From Adenophora triphylla var. japonica (taxonomy: Eukaryota; Streptophyta; Magnoliopsida; Asterales; Campanulaceae): a stretch of DNA of 64,000 bases. The stretch is taken from assembly GCA_022495995.1 (NCBI GenBank), contig JAFEMH010000077.1, positions 310,001 through 374,000 on the forward strand, read 5' to 3'. This document shows, piece after piece, positions 34,019 to 43,724 of the stretch (position 1 is the stretch's first letter; the number at the start of each line of letters is the position of its first letter). The notes beneath the pieces were generated by a model. That model was given only the letters and a program-made list of their open reading frames with translations. It was not told the DNA's origin and searched no databases. Made by a program: the position numbers and the translations under genes.

Positions 34019-34583
34019 CTCCCTTCGTTTCATAGATTTATAGACTTTTGTCAATGCACGGAAATTAAGGAGGAAATATTATATTGAAAGTGTTATGAGT
34101 GTGAAAATAAAATAGGAGAGAGAATGAGTGGAGAGAATAGTAAATTATAATGGTGATGTGAGTATTAAAATAATGTAGAAGAGAGAATGAGTGGAGGGAA
34201 TAGTAAAGATTCATTTCCATTTTGGGAAAGTTATACTCCCTCCGTCCCGCCAAGAGTGTCACCCTTTTAGGGGTGGCACGCAAATTAAGGAAAAGTGTGG
34301 GAAGAAAAAATCATGTGAGTGTAATTTGAAAATAGGAGAGAGAATTAGTGGAGGAAATAGTGAATTTAAAAAGTGTTGTGAGTGTAGAGGAGAGAGAATT
34401 AGTGAAGAAAATAGTGGATGTGATAATAGAATATTAATAAAATATTTTCTTTTTAGGAAATGTGACACTATAAACGGGACATCCTTTTGGGTAAAAAATG
34501 ACACTTCGAGTGGGACGGAGGGAGTATATTATTGTGGGACGCCCAAAATAGAAAATTTATATATTATTGTAGGACAGAGGGAG
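34019..34583. mobile_element. Stowaway-like MITE 6, interrupted by MITE 7
   Basis: Left end CTCCCTTCGTTTCATAGATT and right end ATTGTAGGACAGAGGGAG flanked by TA. The inverted match is weaker than in the others. Confidence 0.65.
34236..34524. mobile_element. Stowaway-like MITE 7, nested in MITE 6
   Basis: Ends CTCCCTCCGTCCCGCCAAG and ACTTCGAGTGGGACGGAGGG with TA flanks. Confidence 0.88.
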
Positions 34584-35018
34584 TATTTATTTTTGCGAGT
34601 TGAAACGGGTTGAATCGAACTGTGCTGACCTGTTGAAATTAGCGAAATGAAAAGGATGATCCGTTTCAATTCGCTAACTTAAACAGGTTGAATTAGTTCA
34701 AGTAATTAATATTTTGGATAGCAGTCGAAATTGACGAGACTAATCATAATCATTAGCATAGAGGCTAATAATAAGCACAATGGAGTACTCTACTTAAAAG
34801 AACAACCAAAAAGGACATAACAAAAATAAAAATAAAAATCTTTTTGTGTGCCACTTTTGCCATCACCATTCCATAAAAGGTATTTTAATTAGTTTTAACT
34901 TTTAGTATGATAAGCAATAATTAGAGTCTTAATCCCTAAATCAAGCAAAATAATAATACTGAAATAAATACCAAAATACTTCTCATGTCATACAAAAATG
35001 AAAAATTGTTGTATATAA
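34584..35018. other. intergenic, no gene
   Basis: AT-rich sequence with GGGTTGAA and GTTTCAATTCGC words near 34600-34700. No feature recognised. Confidence 0.5.
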
Positions 35019-35215
35019 GGCTCCGTTTATTTGGTTTATTTGGGAGAAAATATTTTATGAAAAACATTTTTCTCATTTTTTGGTGTTTGTTTCGCATCAG
35101 AAAATGGGGAAAACTTCATTTTTATCTTATTTTTCGAAAAACATTTTCATTTTCCGAAAAACATTTTGCCGAAAATCATTTTTCGAAAAATATTTTACGC
35201 TAAACAAACGGAGCC
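35019..35215. mobile_element. Tourist-like (PIF/Harbinger) MITE
   Basis: 197 bp with inverted ends GGCTCCGTTTATTTGG and CTAAACAAACGGAGCC and a 3-bp TAA duplication at 35016-35018 and 35216-35218. The interior is made of short ATTTTTCGAAAAA-type inverted words. Confidence 0.85.
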
Positions 35216-35991
35216 TAAGTATCATATTTATTTTGGTAGTCACAAAATAATCAACAAAGTCTCAAAAATGGAGATGAGACTCACTTGTTATACTCACAAC
35301 AATTACTCACTGACTTCACTTTTTATATTCTATCAAACTATCTACAATCACGATAACTCACATTTTTACTTTTTTCTTAATTTTTTGCGACATGTCCATT
35401 TGTGTATATTACTATGATACGAAGGAAATATAAAAAAATGATTTTAGTATAAATTTACATTGTGCAAACAATGTACACATAATTAAATAAAAATAAAAAT
35501 TGACAAGTCTATTACTGTGATACTTATTATAAGACGGGTAAATGGAACCTTAACATTGTGGTCCATAAAATCAAATGAAACTTTTTTGATTCTTGGATAA
35601 CCCTAAGCATTTCTTATTCTCACGTTATTGCTATGCTAAACGTAGCTAGATTTAGATAGCTAGAATGTAAATGCGTCAAGAAAAGGAAGGTAATTGGTGG
35701 AATATGATTCAAAATAATTAATTTAATATCTTCCCCCCATAATAAATATTCATATTTGTTCTAAAAATAAAAATGTATTTTCGTCCCAAAAAATATTTTT
35801 TTTTCTTAATTATGAAACAAAAATAAACATTATTTTTGGACGAAAATGGTTTTTTTTTTTAATTAGGAAAAAATGGAAATTTACTTTGGTATTTGGTAAT
35901 GAGAGAATGACATTTTTCAAGGGCATTTTTATTGCTCAAATTATTAATACAATTAAATTCATTTTTTTTTCTTTTACTCGTTTGTATGATA
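35216..35991. other. intergenic, no gene
   Basis: AT-rich. A diverged MITE-like segment may lie at 35230-35420 (ACTCACAACAATTACTC). 35770-35870 contains an inverted pair around ATTTTCGTCC / GGACGAAAAT. Nothing else seen. Confidence 0.5.
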
Positions 35992-36278
35992 CTCCCTCCG
36001 TCCCGGGCTAAAAGGCAAAAAATGGAGAGGGAATGCAAATTAAGGAAAGTGATGTAGGAAAGAGAAAAAGTTTAAATGTTGTGAGTATGAAAAATTAAAT
36101 AGGAGAGAGAATGAGTGGGAGGTGATGTAAGAAAGAGAATGTTGTGAGTGTAAAAGTAAAGTAGGAGAGAGAATGAGTGGAGAGAATAGTGATTTAAGGT
36201 TTCCTTTTTGGGAAAGTGCCTTTTTAAATGGGACGCCCAAAAAGAAAATTTGTGGCTTTTGGGTTGGGACAGAGGGAG
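35992..36278. mobile_element. Stowaway-like MITE 8
   Basis: Ends CTCCCTCCGTCCCGGGCTAA and TTGGGTTGGGACAGAGGGAG with TA flanks. It lies 7 bp from the target duplication of the Pack-MULE. Confidence 0.88.
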
Positions 36279-36579
36279 TAGATGTTTGTAGAAAGGGCAA
36301 ATTGCATTTTAGTTAGCTGAGTTTGAGTTAGTCAAGATATTTCAATTGGTTATCGAATTTGCATTTGTTACACGTTGGTTATTGAGTTTGTTTTTTTGTT
36401 GCAATTAAGTGTAATTTTGGATGAACTGTTAAAAATCTAACGAACACTATAACATGTGCCGCTCACGTGAGTTACTTGAGAGGTATTTTTGTCTTTTTTA
36501 TCGAATTTGTTCCTCATAATTTTAAGGAGGTTAGTTGATATTTTAAAAAAATGAGGGAAAGGTTAAATATTTACTTAAG

Positions 36580-36755
36580 CACAAACAAAGGCTAAAATCA
36601 ACCCATCTAACCCTACCCACTCCCTCTCTCCACCTGATTTTGACTTTTCAAAATTCTGCTCCTTCCGTGCATACTTAACGGCCGTCATCGCAAACGACGT
36701 GCTAATTGAATCCCTCTAACGACCGGTAACGGAATGAGCTTATAAGCAAGCTTCA
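36580..36755 (-). pseudogene. MOT1: captured MOT1 fragment, second part
   Basis: It continues the fragment at 39799-40165 after the inserted element: GLMKLAYKLIPLPVVRGIQL, a frameshift, then FAMTAVKYARKEQNFEKSKS. The reading loses similarity after about 36580. Identification is by recall of plant MOT1 proteins of the sulfate-transporter-like family. No start, no complete membrane domain, not functional. Confidence 0.8.
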
Positions 36756-36857
36756 TCAATCCGGGAATCTTTTCTCAAATAATTCTTTTTTATTTTTTTA
36801 TTTATCAAAATGATTCACTGTTCAAACTATTGTCCAGAATATTCATTTTTTTGAAAA

Positions 36858-37052
36858 TCGCTACACCGTGTAGCGAGTTTGACTTGGGGCTGGTCAAAAC
36901 TCGCTACACCGTGTAGCAAGTTTAGGGTAATTAATATTGACCGTTTGGAAATTAATTAAAGCATTTAATTAACCTAAACTCGCTACACCGTGTAGCGAGT
37001 TTGGTCAAACCTAATTAAACTCGCTACACGGTGTACGGTGTAGCGAGTTTGA
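36858..37052. repeat. subterminal palindromes, left arm
   Basis: Four copies of a palindrome with arms CTCGCTACAC and GTGTAGCGAG around one central C or G. One has a single mismatch and one is expanded by an extra GTACGGT. Spacing is about 40-70 bp. The same set occurs in the right arm. Confidence 0.9.
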
Positions 37053-37124
37053 CTAGGATCCGAAATTCCTTTTTTTCTTATTTTATTTAATTCTTCTCTT
37101 CTCTTCCTTCTTTCTTTCTATATA

Positions 37125-37411
37125 CTCCCTCCGTCCCACGTGATTGCAAACTAACTTTTTGGGTGTGGGAATTAAGGAAAAGTGATGTAAGAAAGAGAAA
37201 AAGTTAAATGTTGTGAGTATGAAAAATTAAATAGGAGAGAGAATGAGTGGGAGGAATAGTGAGGAGAGAGAATGTTGTGAGTGTAAAAGTGAAATAGGAG
37301 AGAGAATGAGTGGGTGGAATAGTGAATATTCTTTGCCATTTTGGGAAGTTTGCATTTACGTGGGACGGACCAAAATAGAAATAAGTTTGCATTCACGTCG
37401 GACGGAGGGAG
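37125..37411. mobile_element. Stowaway-like MITE 9
   Basis: Ends CTCCCTCCGTCCCACGTGAT and ATTCACGTCGGACGGAGGG with TA flanks. It abuts the inner edge of the left MULE arm. Confidence 0.88.
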
Positions 37412-37424
37412 TATATATTATATA

Positions 37425-37688
37425 CTCCCTCCGTCCCAGCCCACTTAGGATTTTTTGAAATGGCACGGGGATTAAGGAAAAGGTAAATGTTGTGAGTGTA
37501 ATTTAAAAATAGGAGAGAGAATGAGTGGAGGGAATAGTAAATTATAATGGTGTTGTGAGTATTAAAATAATGTAGGAGAGAGAATGAGTGGAGAGAATAG
37601 TGATTTAAGGTTTCCATTTTGGGCCGTCCTAAGTCGGGTGGGACGCCCAAAATGGCAAAAAGTCCTAAATCGGTCAGGACGGAGGGAG
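37425..37688. mobile_element. Stowaway-like MITE 10
   Basis: Ends CTCCCTCCGTCCCAGCCCAC and TCGGTCAGGACGGAGGGAG with TA flanks. Confidence 0.88.
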
Positions 37689-37692
37689 TATA

Positions 37693-37976
37693 CTCCCTCC
37701 GTCCCGGAACAATCTTCACACTTTCCCTTTTGGGTGTCCCAAAACTTACTTCACACATTTAAAACTTACCTAAAATGGAAAGGAATCTTTACTATTCTCT
37801 CCACTCATTCTCTCTCCTACATTATTTTAATACTCACAACACCATTATAATTTACTATTCTCTCCACTCATTCTCTCTCCTATTTTATTTTCACACTCAC
37901 AACACTTTCAATATAATACTCCCTCCTTAAAACCAGTGCAAACAGTGTTTGTGAAGATTGTTCGGGACGGAGGGAG
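37693..37976. mobile_element. Stowaway-like MITE 11
   Basis: Ends CTCCCTCCGTCCCGGAACAA and TTGTTCGGGACGGAGGGAG with TA flanks. A partial extra end (ACTCCCTCCTTAAAACCAG) near 37918 may be a remnant of another copy. Confidence 0.87.
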
Positions 37977-37980
37977 TATA

Positions 37981-38033
<53 letters not shown>

Positions 38034-38060
38034 ATATTATTTATATATATATAAAATAAT
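37977..38060. repeat. (TA)n tract
   Basis: AT/TA dinucleotide repeat with a few interruptions, next to MITE 11. Confidence 0.95.
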
Positions 38061-38511
38061 AAATTAGAAAGAGGAAGTTCCTTTAAAAGTCCTCTCACTA
38101 AGAGAGGTTCCAAAAGAACTTGAAAAACAATGAAGATGAATCATCTATTTATAGTAGAAGAAAGATTTGAAAAATGTAGGATACATCCATGTGGAAAACA
38201 CAAAAAATATTTGAATTTAGAGATGGTGGGAAAAACAAAATTTCATTTGCCTCCAAAAATTTCAAATGTTTTTTGTGTTTCAAATGAGGAGTGCAAATGA
38301 AATTTTTGGAGGCAAATGAAATTTTGTTTTTCCCATCATCTCTAAATTCAAATGTTTTTTGTGTTTCCCACATGGATGTATCCTACATTTTTCAAATCTT
38401 TCTTCTACTATAAATAGATGATTCATCTTCATTATTTTTCAAGTTCCTTTGGGACCTCTCTTAGTGAGAGGACTTTTAAAGGGACTTCCTCTTTCTAATT
38501 TATTATTTTTT
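38053..38511. repeat. large foldback (hairpin) element
   Basis: Two arms of about 210 nt, nearly perfect inverted copies of each other. They begin AATAATAAATTAGAAAGAGG and end with its reverse complement, around a loop of about 25 nt near 38270-38292. Flanks are (TA)-rich. A transcript would form a long hairpin. No coding content. Confidence 0.88.
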
Positions 38512-38527
38512 ATATATATAAATAATA

Positions 38528-38764
38528 CTCCCTCCGTCCCATTACAAGTCACAAAGTTTGACTTTTTTTTATGAAGTTTGACCATATAATAACAAGAAAT
38601 TAGAACATTTTGATGAAATTTTAAAAGTTGTTATTGATTTATTACTAACAACACTAACAATTAAAAGTTTTAAAATTTAATTATAATATATCAATTTCTC
38701 GTAGTTGTACGGTCAAACTTCATAAAAAAGTCAAACTTTGTGACTTGTAATGGGACGGAGGGTA

Positions 38765-38765
<1 letters not shown>
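38528..38765. mobile_element. Stowaway-like MITE 12
   Basis: Long inverted repeats: CTCCCTCCGTCCCATTACAA with AGTCACAAAGTTTGACTTTT, mirrored at the right end (GGGACGGAGGGTAG). Confidence 0.87.

Positions 38766-38831
<66 letters not shown>
38763..38831. repeat. (TA)n tract
   Basis: Pure TA dinucleotide repeat between MITEs 12 and 13. Confidence 0.95.
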
Positions 38832-38832
<1 letters not shown>

Positions 38833-39106
38833 TCCCTCCGTCCCACCAATTGCTTCACCTTTTTCTCCGACACGGAAATTATGGTAATGGGAGGGAAAAA
38901 AAAATGTTGTGAGTGTAATTTGAAAATAAGAGAGAGAATTAGTGGAGGGAATAGTGAATTTGAAAAATGTTGTGAGTGTAATAGTGTTTTAGGAGAGAGA
39001 ATGAGTGGAGAGAATAGTGAAGATTCTTTGCCAAAAAAGAAAAGGTGAAGCTTCTAACGGGACGCCCTTTTGGATAATTGGTGAAGCTTTTATTGGGACG
39101 GAGGGA

Positions 39107-39107
<1 letters not shown>
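38832..39107. mobile_element. Stowaway-like MITE 13
   Basis: Ends CTCCCTCCGTCCCACCAATT and AAGCTTTTATTGGGACGGAG with TA flanks. Closely related to MITE 3. Confidence 0.9.

Positions 39108-39147
<40 letters not shown>
39108..39147. repeat. (TA)n tract
   Basis: TA dinucleotide repeat between MITEs 13 and 14. Confidence 0.95.
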
Positions 39148-39148
<1 letters not shown>

Positions 39149-39436
39149 TCCCTCCGTCCCATGTGAATGGGCACCAACTTTTTGGGTGTGGGAATTAAGG
39201 AAAAGTAGGAGAGAGAAATAGGTGGAGAAGGTGTTTGTGAGTATGAAGAATTAAATAGGAGAGAGAATGAGTGGGAGGAATAGTTAGGAGAGAGAATGTT
39301 GTGAGTGTAAAAGTGAAGTAGGAGAGAGAATGAGTGGAGGGAATAGTGAATATTCTTTTCCATTTTGAGTAGTGTCCACTCACGTGGGACGTCCCAAAAA
39401 AGAAATAAGTGTCCATATTCACGTGGGAGGAGGGAG
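39148..39436. mobile_element. Stowaway-like MITE 14
   Basis: Ends CTCCCTCCGTCCCATGTGAA and ATTCACGTGGGAGGAGGGAG with TA flanks. It abuts the inner edge of the right MULE arm, the mirror position of MITE 9. Confidence 0.88.
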
Positions 39437-39511
39437 TATATAGAAAGAAAGAAAGAAGAGAAGAGAAGAATTAAATAAAATAAGAAAAAAAAGGAATTTC
39501 GGACCCAAGTC

Positions 39512-39698
39512 AATCTCGCTACACGGTGTAGCGAGTTTAAATAGGTTTAACCAAACTCGCTACACGGTGTAGCGAGTTTAGGTTAATTAAATGCCCTAAT
39601 TAATTTCCCAGCAGCCAAACTTAATTACCCTAAACTCGCTACACGGTGTAGCGAGTTTTGACAAACCCTAATCAAACTCGCTACACGGTGTAGCGATT
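39512..39698. repeat. subterminal palindromes, right arm
   Basis: Four copies of the same CTCGCTACAC / GTGTAGCGAG palindrome in mirror-image order to the left arm. Confidence 0.9.
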
Positions 39699-39798
39699 TT
39701 CAAAAAAAAGATCATTCTGGACAATAGTTTGAACAGTGAGTCATTTTGGTAAATAAAAAAATAAAAAAGGATTATTTGAGAAAAAATTCTCAATCCGG

Positions 39799-40165
39799 TA
39801 GCGCCAAGAACAAACAAAATTCCACTCGTACAAATCCCGGCAGCCATCAATTCCGGAATCCCAAAATTGGGGTTTGAAATAGCCACGGCGGCTATCGATA
39901 TCATGGGTTGGACCGGCATTGGGACGTCGTAAATGACGCCAGTGACAATATTGTATACGCCGGTGAATATCAACGTTGTGCCGAGGTTAAGGAGAGTAGC
40001 TAGTGTCAGTGCCAACACAATGGGTATGTATGTGCCTAAATCACCCATTGAACCATTGGGTTCGGGCCAATAGCCGGATTGAAAAGTGAGATTGTTTTTG
40101 GGTTTTCCGATGACCCTGGCTGGTGGGGAATGGGTGGTTTGGAGGTGGGGATTTTGGGACTCCAT
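39799..40165 (-). pseudogene. MOT1: captured MOT1 fragment, first part
   Basis: Starts MESQNPHLQ and runs through GSMGDLGTYIPIVLALTLAT, LIFTGVYNIVTG, VPMPVQPMISIAAVAIS and ICTSGILFVLGATGL. These are the N-terminal membrane segments of plant molybdate transporter MOT1, a high-affinity molybdate carrier. The frame is open for about 122 codons and then meets the 9-bp target duplication (39790-39798) of the inserted element. A full MOT1 is about 450 residues; only about 180 codons in both parts were captured. Confidence 0.87.
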
Positions 40166-40468
40166 TAGAATGAAGGAAGAGAAGTGGGTTATTTTTTATA
40201 TTTAACCTTCCTCTTATTTTTAGAAAATGTCAACTAACTCCCTTAAAATTTTGTGGATCAAATTCGATGGAAAATATCAAAATCCCCCTTAAGTAACTCA
40301 CGTGAGTGACACATCTTATACTATTCGTTAGATTTTTAACATTTCATCCAAAATTACATCTGATTGTAACAAAAAGACAAATTCAATAACCAACTTGTAA
40401 CAAATGTAAATTCGATAACGAATTAAAACATCTTCAGGTAACTAAAATGCAATTTGCCCTTGTATAAA

Positions 40469-42188
40469 TCAACGATCATTAGGTATACATAGCCAAACTT
40501 ATTGTCCCACGATGAGATGATGCCACATTCTTCATTAGTATCAAGTCAATGGTAAGACTTTTCCTCAAATTTCTCCCATCTTCTTCTACGTATGTCTTAG
40601 GAAATGAAACATTGCCTAAAGATTGAGATTATGACAATCTTAATTATTATTATACGATAATGTGAGCACCACTTGTTTGTGTCTTACATTTTATTTATTT
40701 ATTATCATTATTTTTATTTATTTATTACTAATTTTATTTAATAATAGCCAGCTCACCTTCCCCAAAATGGGTACCACATCACAATCAACCATAAGCCACA
40801 CAACTAATAAAGTGAAAAAGATGTTCTTGGACCACAACCAAATCACCCAAAGTTTCTATTAAACCCATCATTTTTTTTTTTTGGATTTGACCTAATAATT
40901 TAAGATGTGTTGCATATAACCTCCTTATAGTTCGATCAAAAGTACAAACGAGCCCTTAGAAATCAATACAAGTGTTTTTTTTTCTTTTCTTTCTTCGGTT
41001 TACCTGATGAGTCAGATTATTCTGGTCATTTGGCACACACCTCAAATTGTTACGCTTCCTTGAAATTCAATATTTGATTTATATATTTGAAATTTATATT
41101 TGAATTTCTTGAAAGTAATCAAGCCCATAATTTTTAAAGATACTTTGATATTAAGTTTTTAATATCGGTCGCAATCCCGCTTGAGATGATATCACACAAA
41201 TAAACTTAAAAATGAAGCCCTTTGGAGACTAATTAGCACGACCATTCAAGCTAGTTGTACATTAATTTTAAATGACTTAATTAATAATAAGAAATAACCT
41301 CAAAATAAATTTTAATAAATCAATAAGATGACGTCAAGTGATTAATATAATTAAGAATATATAAAATCTAAGACTTTTGACTAAAATATACAAATGAGCA
41401 AGTTAACCAAACTTACTATATTTGTATAAAAGAAAATAATGTAATATTAGTTGTACTTGTTTTCTTTCCTCTTCTTCACAAGCAAGTACTTAATAAAAAT
41501 AAAAATAATTATGCTTTCAAGATCGCAATTTACATTTATTTATACACATGAAATTGCATACTTTTTCGTCCAATAATAATTGGTGCTTTTTTTTTTTTCG
41601 ATTTTTTCCAAAAATAAATGTTTCAGTATAAAAAATGGATACATTTTAGTGCAATGTTATAACAATATTATCAATATACAAACAAGTAAAATCAGTATTT
41701 CTAACAAAAAACCGATAAATCAAACACAACATTTATTTTGGAACGTAATATTTTGGAAAGGAGAATATGTGTATAAACTAATGGGGTTATTAAGGTCATA
41801 TATTAAAGTAGAAGTGGGTACCCTACAACATGCTTAAAAGCATATGAGAGTGGCTTGTAAGTTACCAATAAAGTTTCAGTCACAAATAGATGCTTATTGC
41901 TTAACTAATAGGATTCTACCAACAAATCCTATTTTTTTTATTCTTAGATTAATGTGTTTTTTATAGAATATTGAATTTTTTTATTCTTTTAATGTTGTCA
42001 TACAATACAATTGTATAATAATAAAGTTCATAAACTATTCAATGAGACTATCACGCCTCAATTATTTGTCAAGTGGTATGCCATTCTTCTTGTATCCAAA
42101 CAAGAGAGCTCAGATATTTTGTTAATCACTCCGACTGACTGTATAACAGTAATTGATTTAAATTTATAGAGGCTAACATTGGCTTCTA
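40469..42188. other. AT-rich intergenic DNA, no gene
   Basis: Only short chance frames and homopolymer-rich sequence. No terminal repeats, splice patterns or conserved peptides found. Confidence 0.6.
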
Positions 42189-42437
42189 TCTATAGAATAT
42201 ATTAAAACAGAAGAAAATGAAATTCAATTAGCATGTCATGTGAATTTATGACGTGAAATTTCACGTGGCGACTTCTCATTTGTATGTGAGTTAATGTTAA
42301 TATAGATTAAGAATCTATATAATATATTAAAACAGAAGAAAATGGAATTCAATTAGCCTGCATGTGGATTTATGAAGTGAAATTTCACGTGACGATTTCT
42401 CATTCGTATGTGAGTTAATGTTAATATAGATTAAGAA
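42189..42437 (+). repeat. direct duplication, 125-bp unit, with Helitron-like 5' starts
   Basis: Two copies begin TCTATA(G/T)AATATATTAAAA and contain GTGAAATTTCACGTG. Each is preceded by A, so both fit the A|TC pattern of a plant Helitron 5' end. No matching + strand 3' end was found. Confidence 0.6.
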
Positions 42438-43009
42438 AAAAGATAAAAATTATCAATTATAAAAAATGATCGGTCTAAACAAAATTTTAAAAAATGAGGA
42501 TGAAGGATTTTTTGTAACTTCAAATTTAAAAGATAAAAATTATCAATTTAAAAAAAAAATTATCAATCTAAACAAAATTTCAAAAGCTCATCTGATATTT
42601 TTGTTTGGATAAGATGATAAGCCCATATAAGCTTAAAATGAATGTTTACATCAACCGGTTATTTTTTAATTTCAACCAAGTACACAATGGATCAAGTCTA
42701 AACAAAGAATTTGAAGCAAAGAGTTTCAGACAGTGGTTTTGGCAGAAAGGAAATGGGCTAAGATTTGTTTCTTCAATTTTTATTCTGAATTTCTAATAGT
42801 TTTTTCTATATGTTCATCAATTTTAATTCTTTTAATGTTCCTTTATTTTGGCTTTTGTGATAGATTCTATAAGCGTTCACATCATTAGCATTTGCACAAA
42901 ATAGAAAGAAATTTGTTGCTTTTTATTCATGAACGGAGATAATTGGGAATTTAGAAATAGTCCAACTGAATTTTATTTTATTTATTTATTGCGCAGAAAT
43001 GAAACCTCA
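42438..43009. other. AT-rich intergenic DNA, no gene
   Basis: A 63-codon chance frame only. Nothing recognised. Confidence 0.6.
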
Positions 43010-43260
43010 ATCGCAAAGGAAATAGTGGATTGAAGGCCATCATGGACAACATACAGAACATTTTGAGAACTCAATTTTTTTGCCCGCGTCAATGCTTCAA
43101 GAAGGCACATAGCTTCACCTTCGAGAACACGGTGAAAACGTGTATAGAGGAGCTAGCCCCAAAAAATGTTCCTTGATCACCCATGAGGACCATTCCCATT
43201 CATTTAATAAATTTATCCTCAAAAAATGACGCATCCGTATTCATCTTAACATGGCCGAGG
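43010..43260 (-). pseudogene. RNase H remnant of a LINE-type retroelement
   Basis: Read on the minus strand, a broken frame gives KMNTDASF, MVLMGDQGTFLG, then after frame changes FHRVLEGEAMCLLEALTRAK and VLYVVHDGLQSTI. This is the pattern of the RVT_3 RNase H domain found in plant non-LTR retroelements. It has an in-frame stop and at least one frameshift. Confidence 0.65.
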
Positions 43261-43387
43261 GAAGGTGGTGCCAACCTAACTACCTAAGCATGTCGACCCC
43301 GAAACTATTATCGTTCTTAAGATGGCCGAGGGAAGGTGGTGCCAACCTAACTACCTAAGCATGTCGACCCCAGAACTATTATCATTG
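43246..43387. repeat. direct duplication, 71-bp unit
   Basis: Two near-identical copies of TTAAGATGGCCGAGGGAAGG followed by TGGTGCCAACCTAACTACC and CATGTCGACCCC. Confidence 0.95.
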
Positions 43388-43724
43388 TCCAATTAATTCC
43401 TTTCAAATGTCTTTTCTTAGTTTGTCAATCATATCTTTAACCAAATTCTCATTTTAATTTCAAATTGTTTATAACTTTAAGTGGTTATTAATAGGGTTTA
43501 TTACTATTTGGTAATTAGAATTGGATGGTAGATAACTTTTATATCATTTTATTATAATTTTAATTCCCTGAAGTTCTTATGGCATGAAATGAAATGCAGT
43601 GACAAATTTATTTTCATTTTCTTTTGATAATAAGTGGGTTGTAGCTTTTATTTTTTCATGTATTGTTGATAGAAAGACTTAAAGTTATAACTTTTTTTAG
43701 TATTTTTAACTCAGTCATTTGAAA
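43388..43724. other. AT-rich intergenic DNA, no gene
   Basis: Nothing recognised. Confidence 0.6.

Larger units (their letters stand above)
36765..39789. mobile_element. long-TIR Mutator-like element nested in the Pack-MULE
   Basis: Exact 9-bp duplication TCAATCCGG at 36756-36764 and 39790-39798. The terminal inverted repeats are about 350 bp (36765-37122 and 39441-39789), starting GAATCTTTTCTCAAATAATT. Each arm carries four palindromes in its subterminal part. The core between the arms consists of Stowaway-like MITEs, a large foldback and (TA)n tracts, and encodes nothing. No transposase is present. Confidence 0.88.
36295..40459. mobile_element. Pack-MULE (Mutator-like element) carrying a MOT1 fragment
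   Basis: The termini are GGGCAAATTGCATTTTAGTT and its inverted counterpart, giving inverted repeats of roughly 270-300 bp. The 9-bp target duplication is TTGTAGAAA (36286-36294) versus TTGTATAAA (40460-40468), one mismatch. Between the ends lies a piece of the molybdate transporter gene, interrupted by a second Mutator-like element. No transposase is present, so it is non-autonomous. Gene-fragment capture between long TIRs and a 9-bp duplication define Pack-MULEs. Confidence 0.88.

Noticed and set aside
38691..39513. Frames with Ile-Tyr runs
   Set aside because: Read straight through (TA)n tracts and MITEs.
40662..42796. Small plus-strand frames in AT-rich DNA
   Set aside because: Length and composition expected by chance; no conserved peptide seen.
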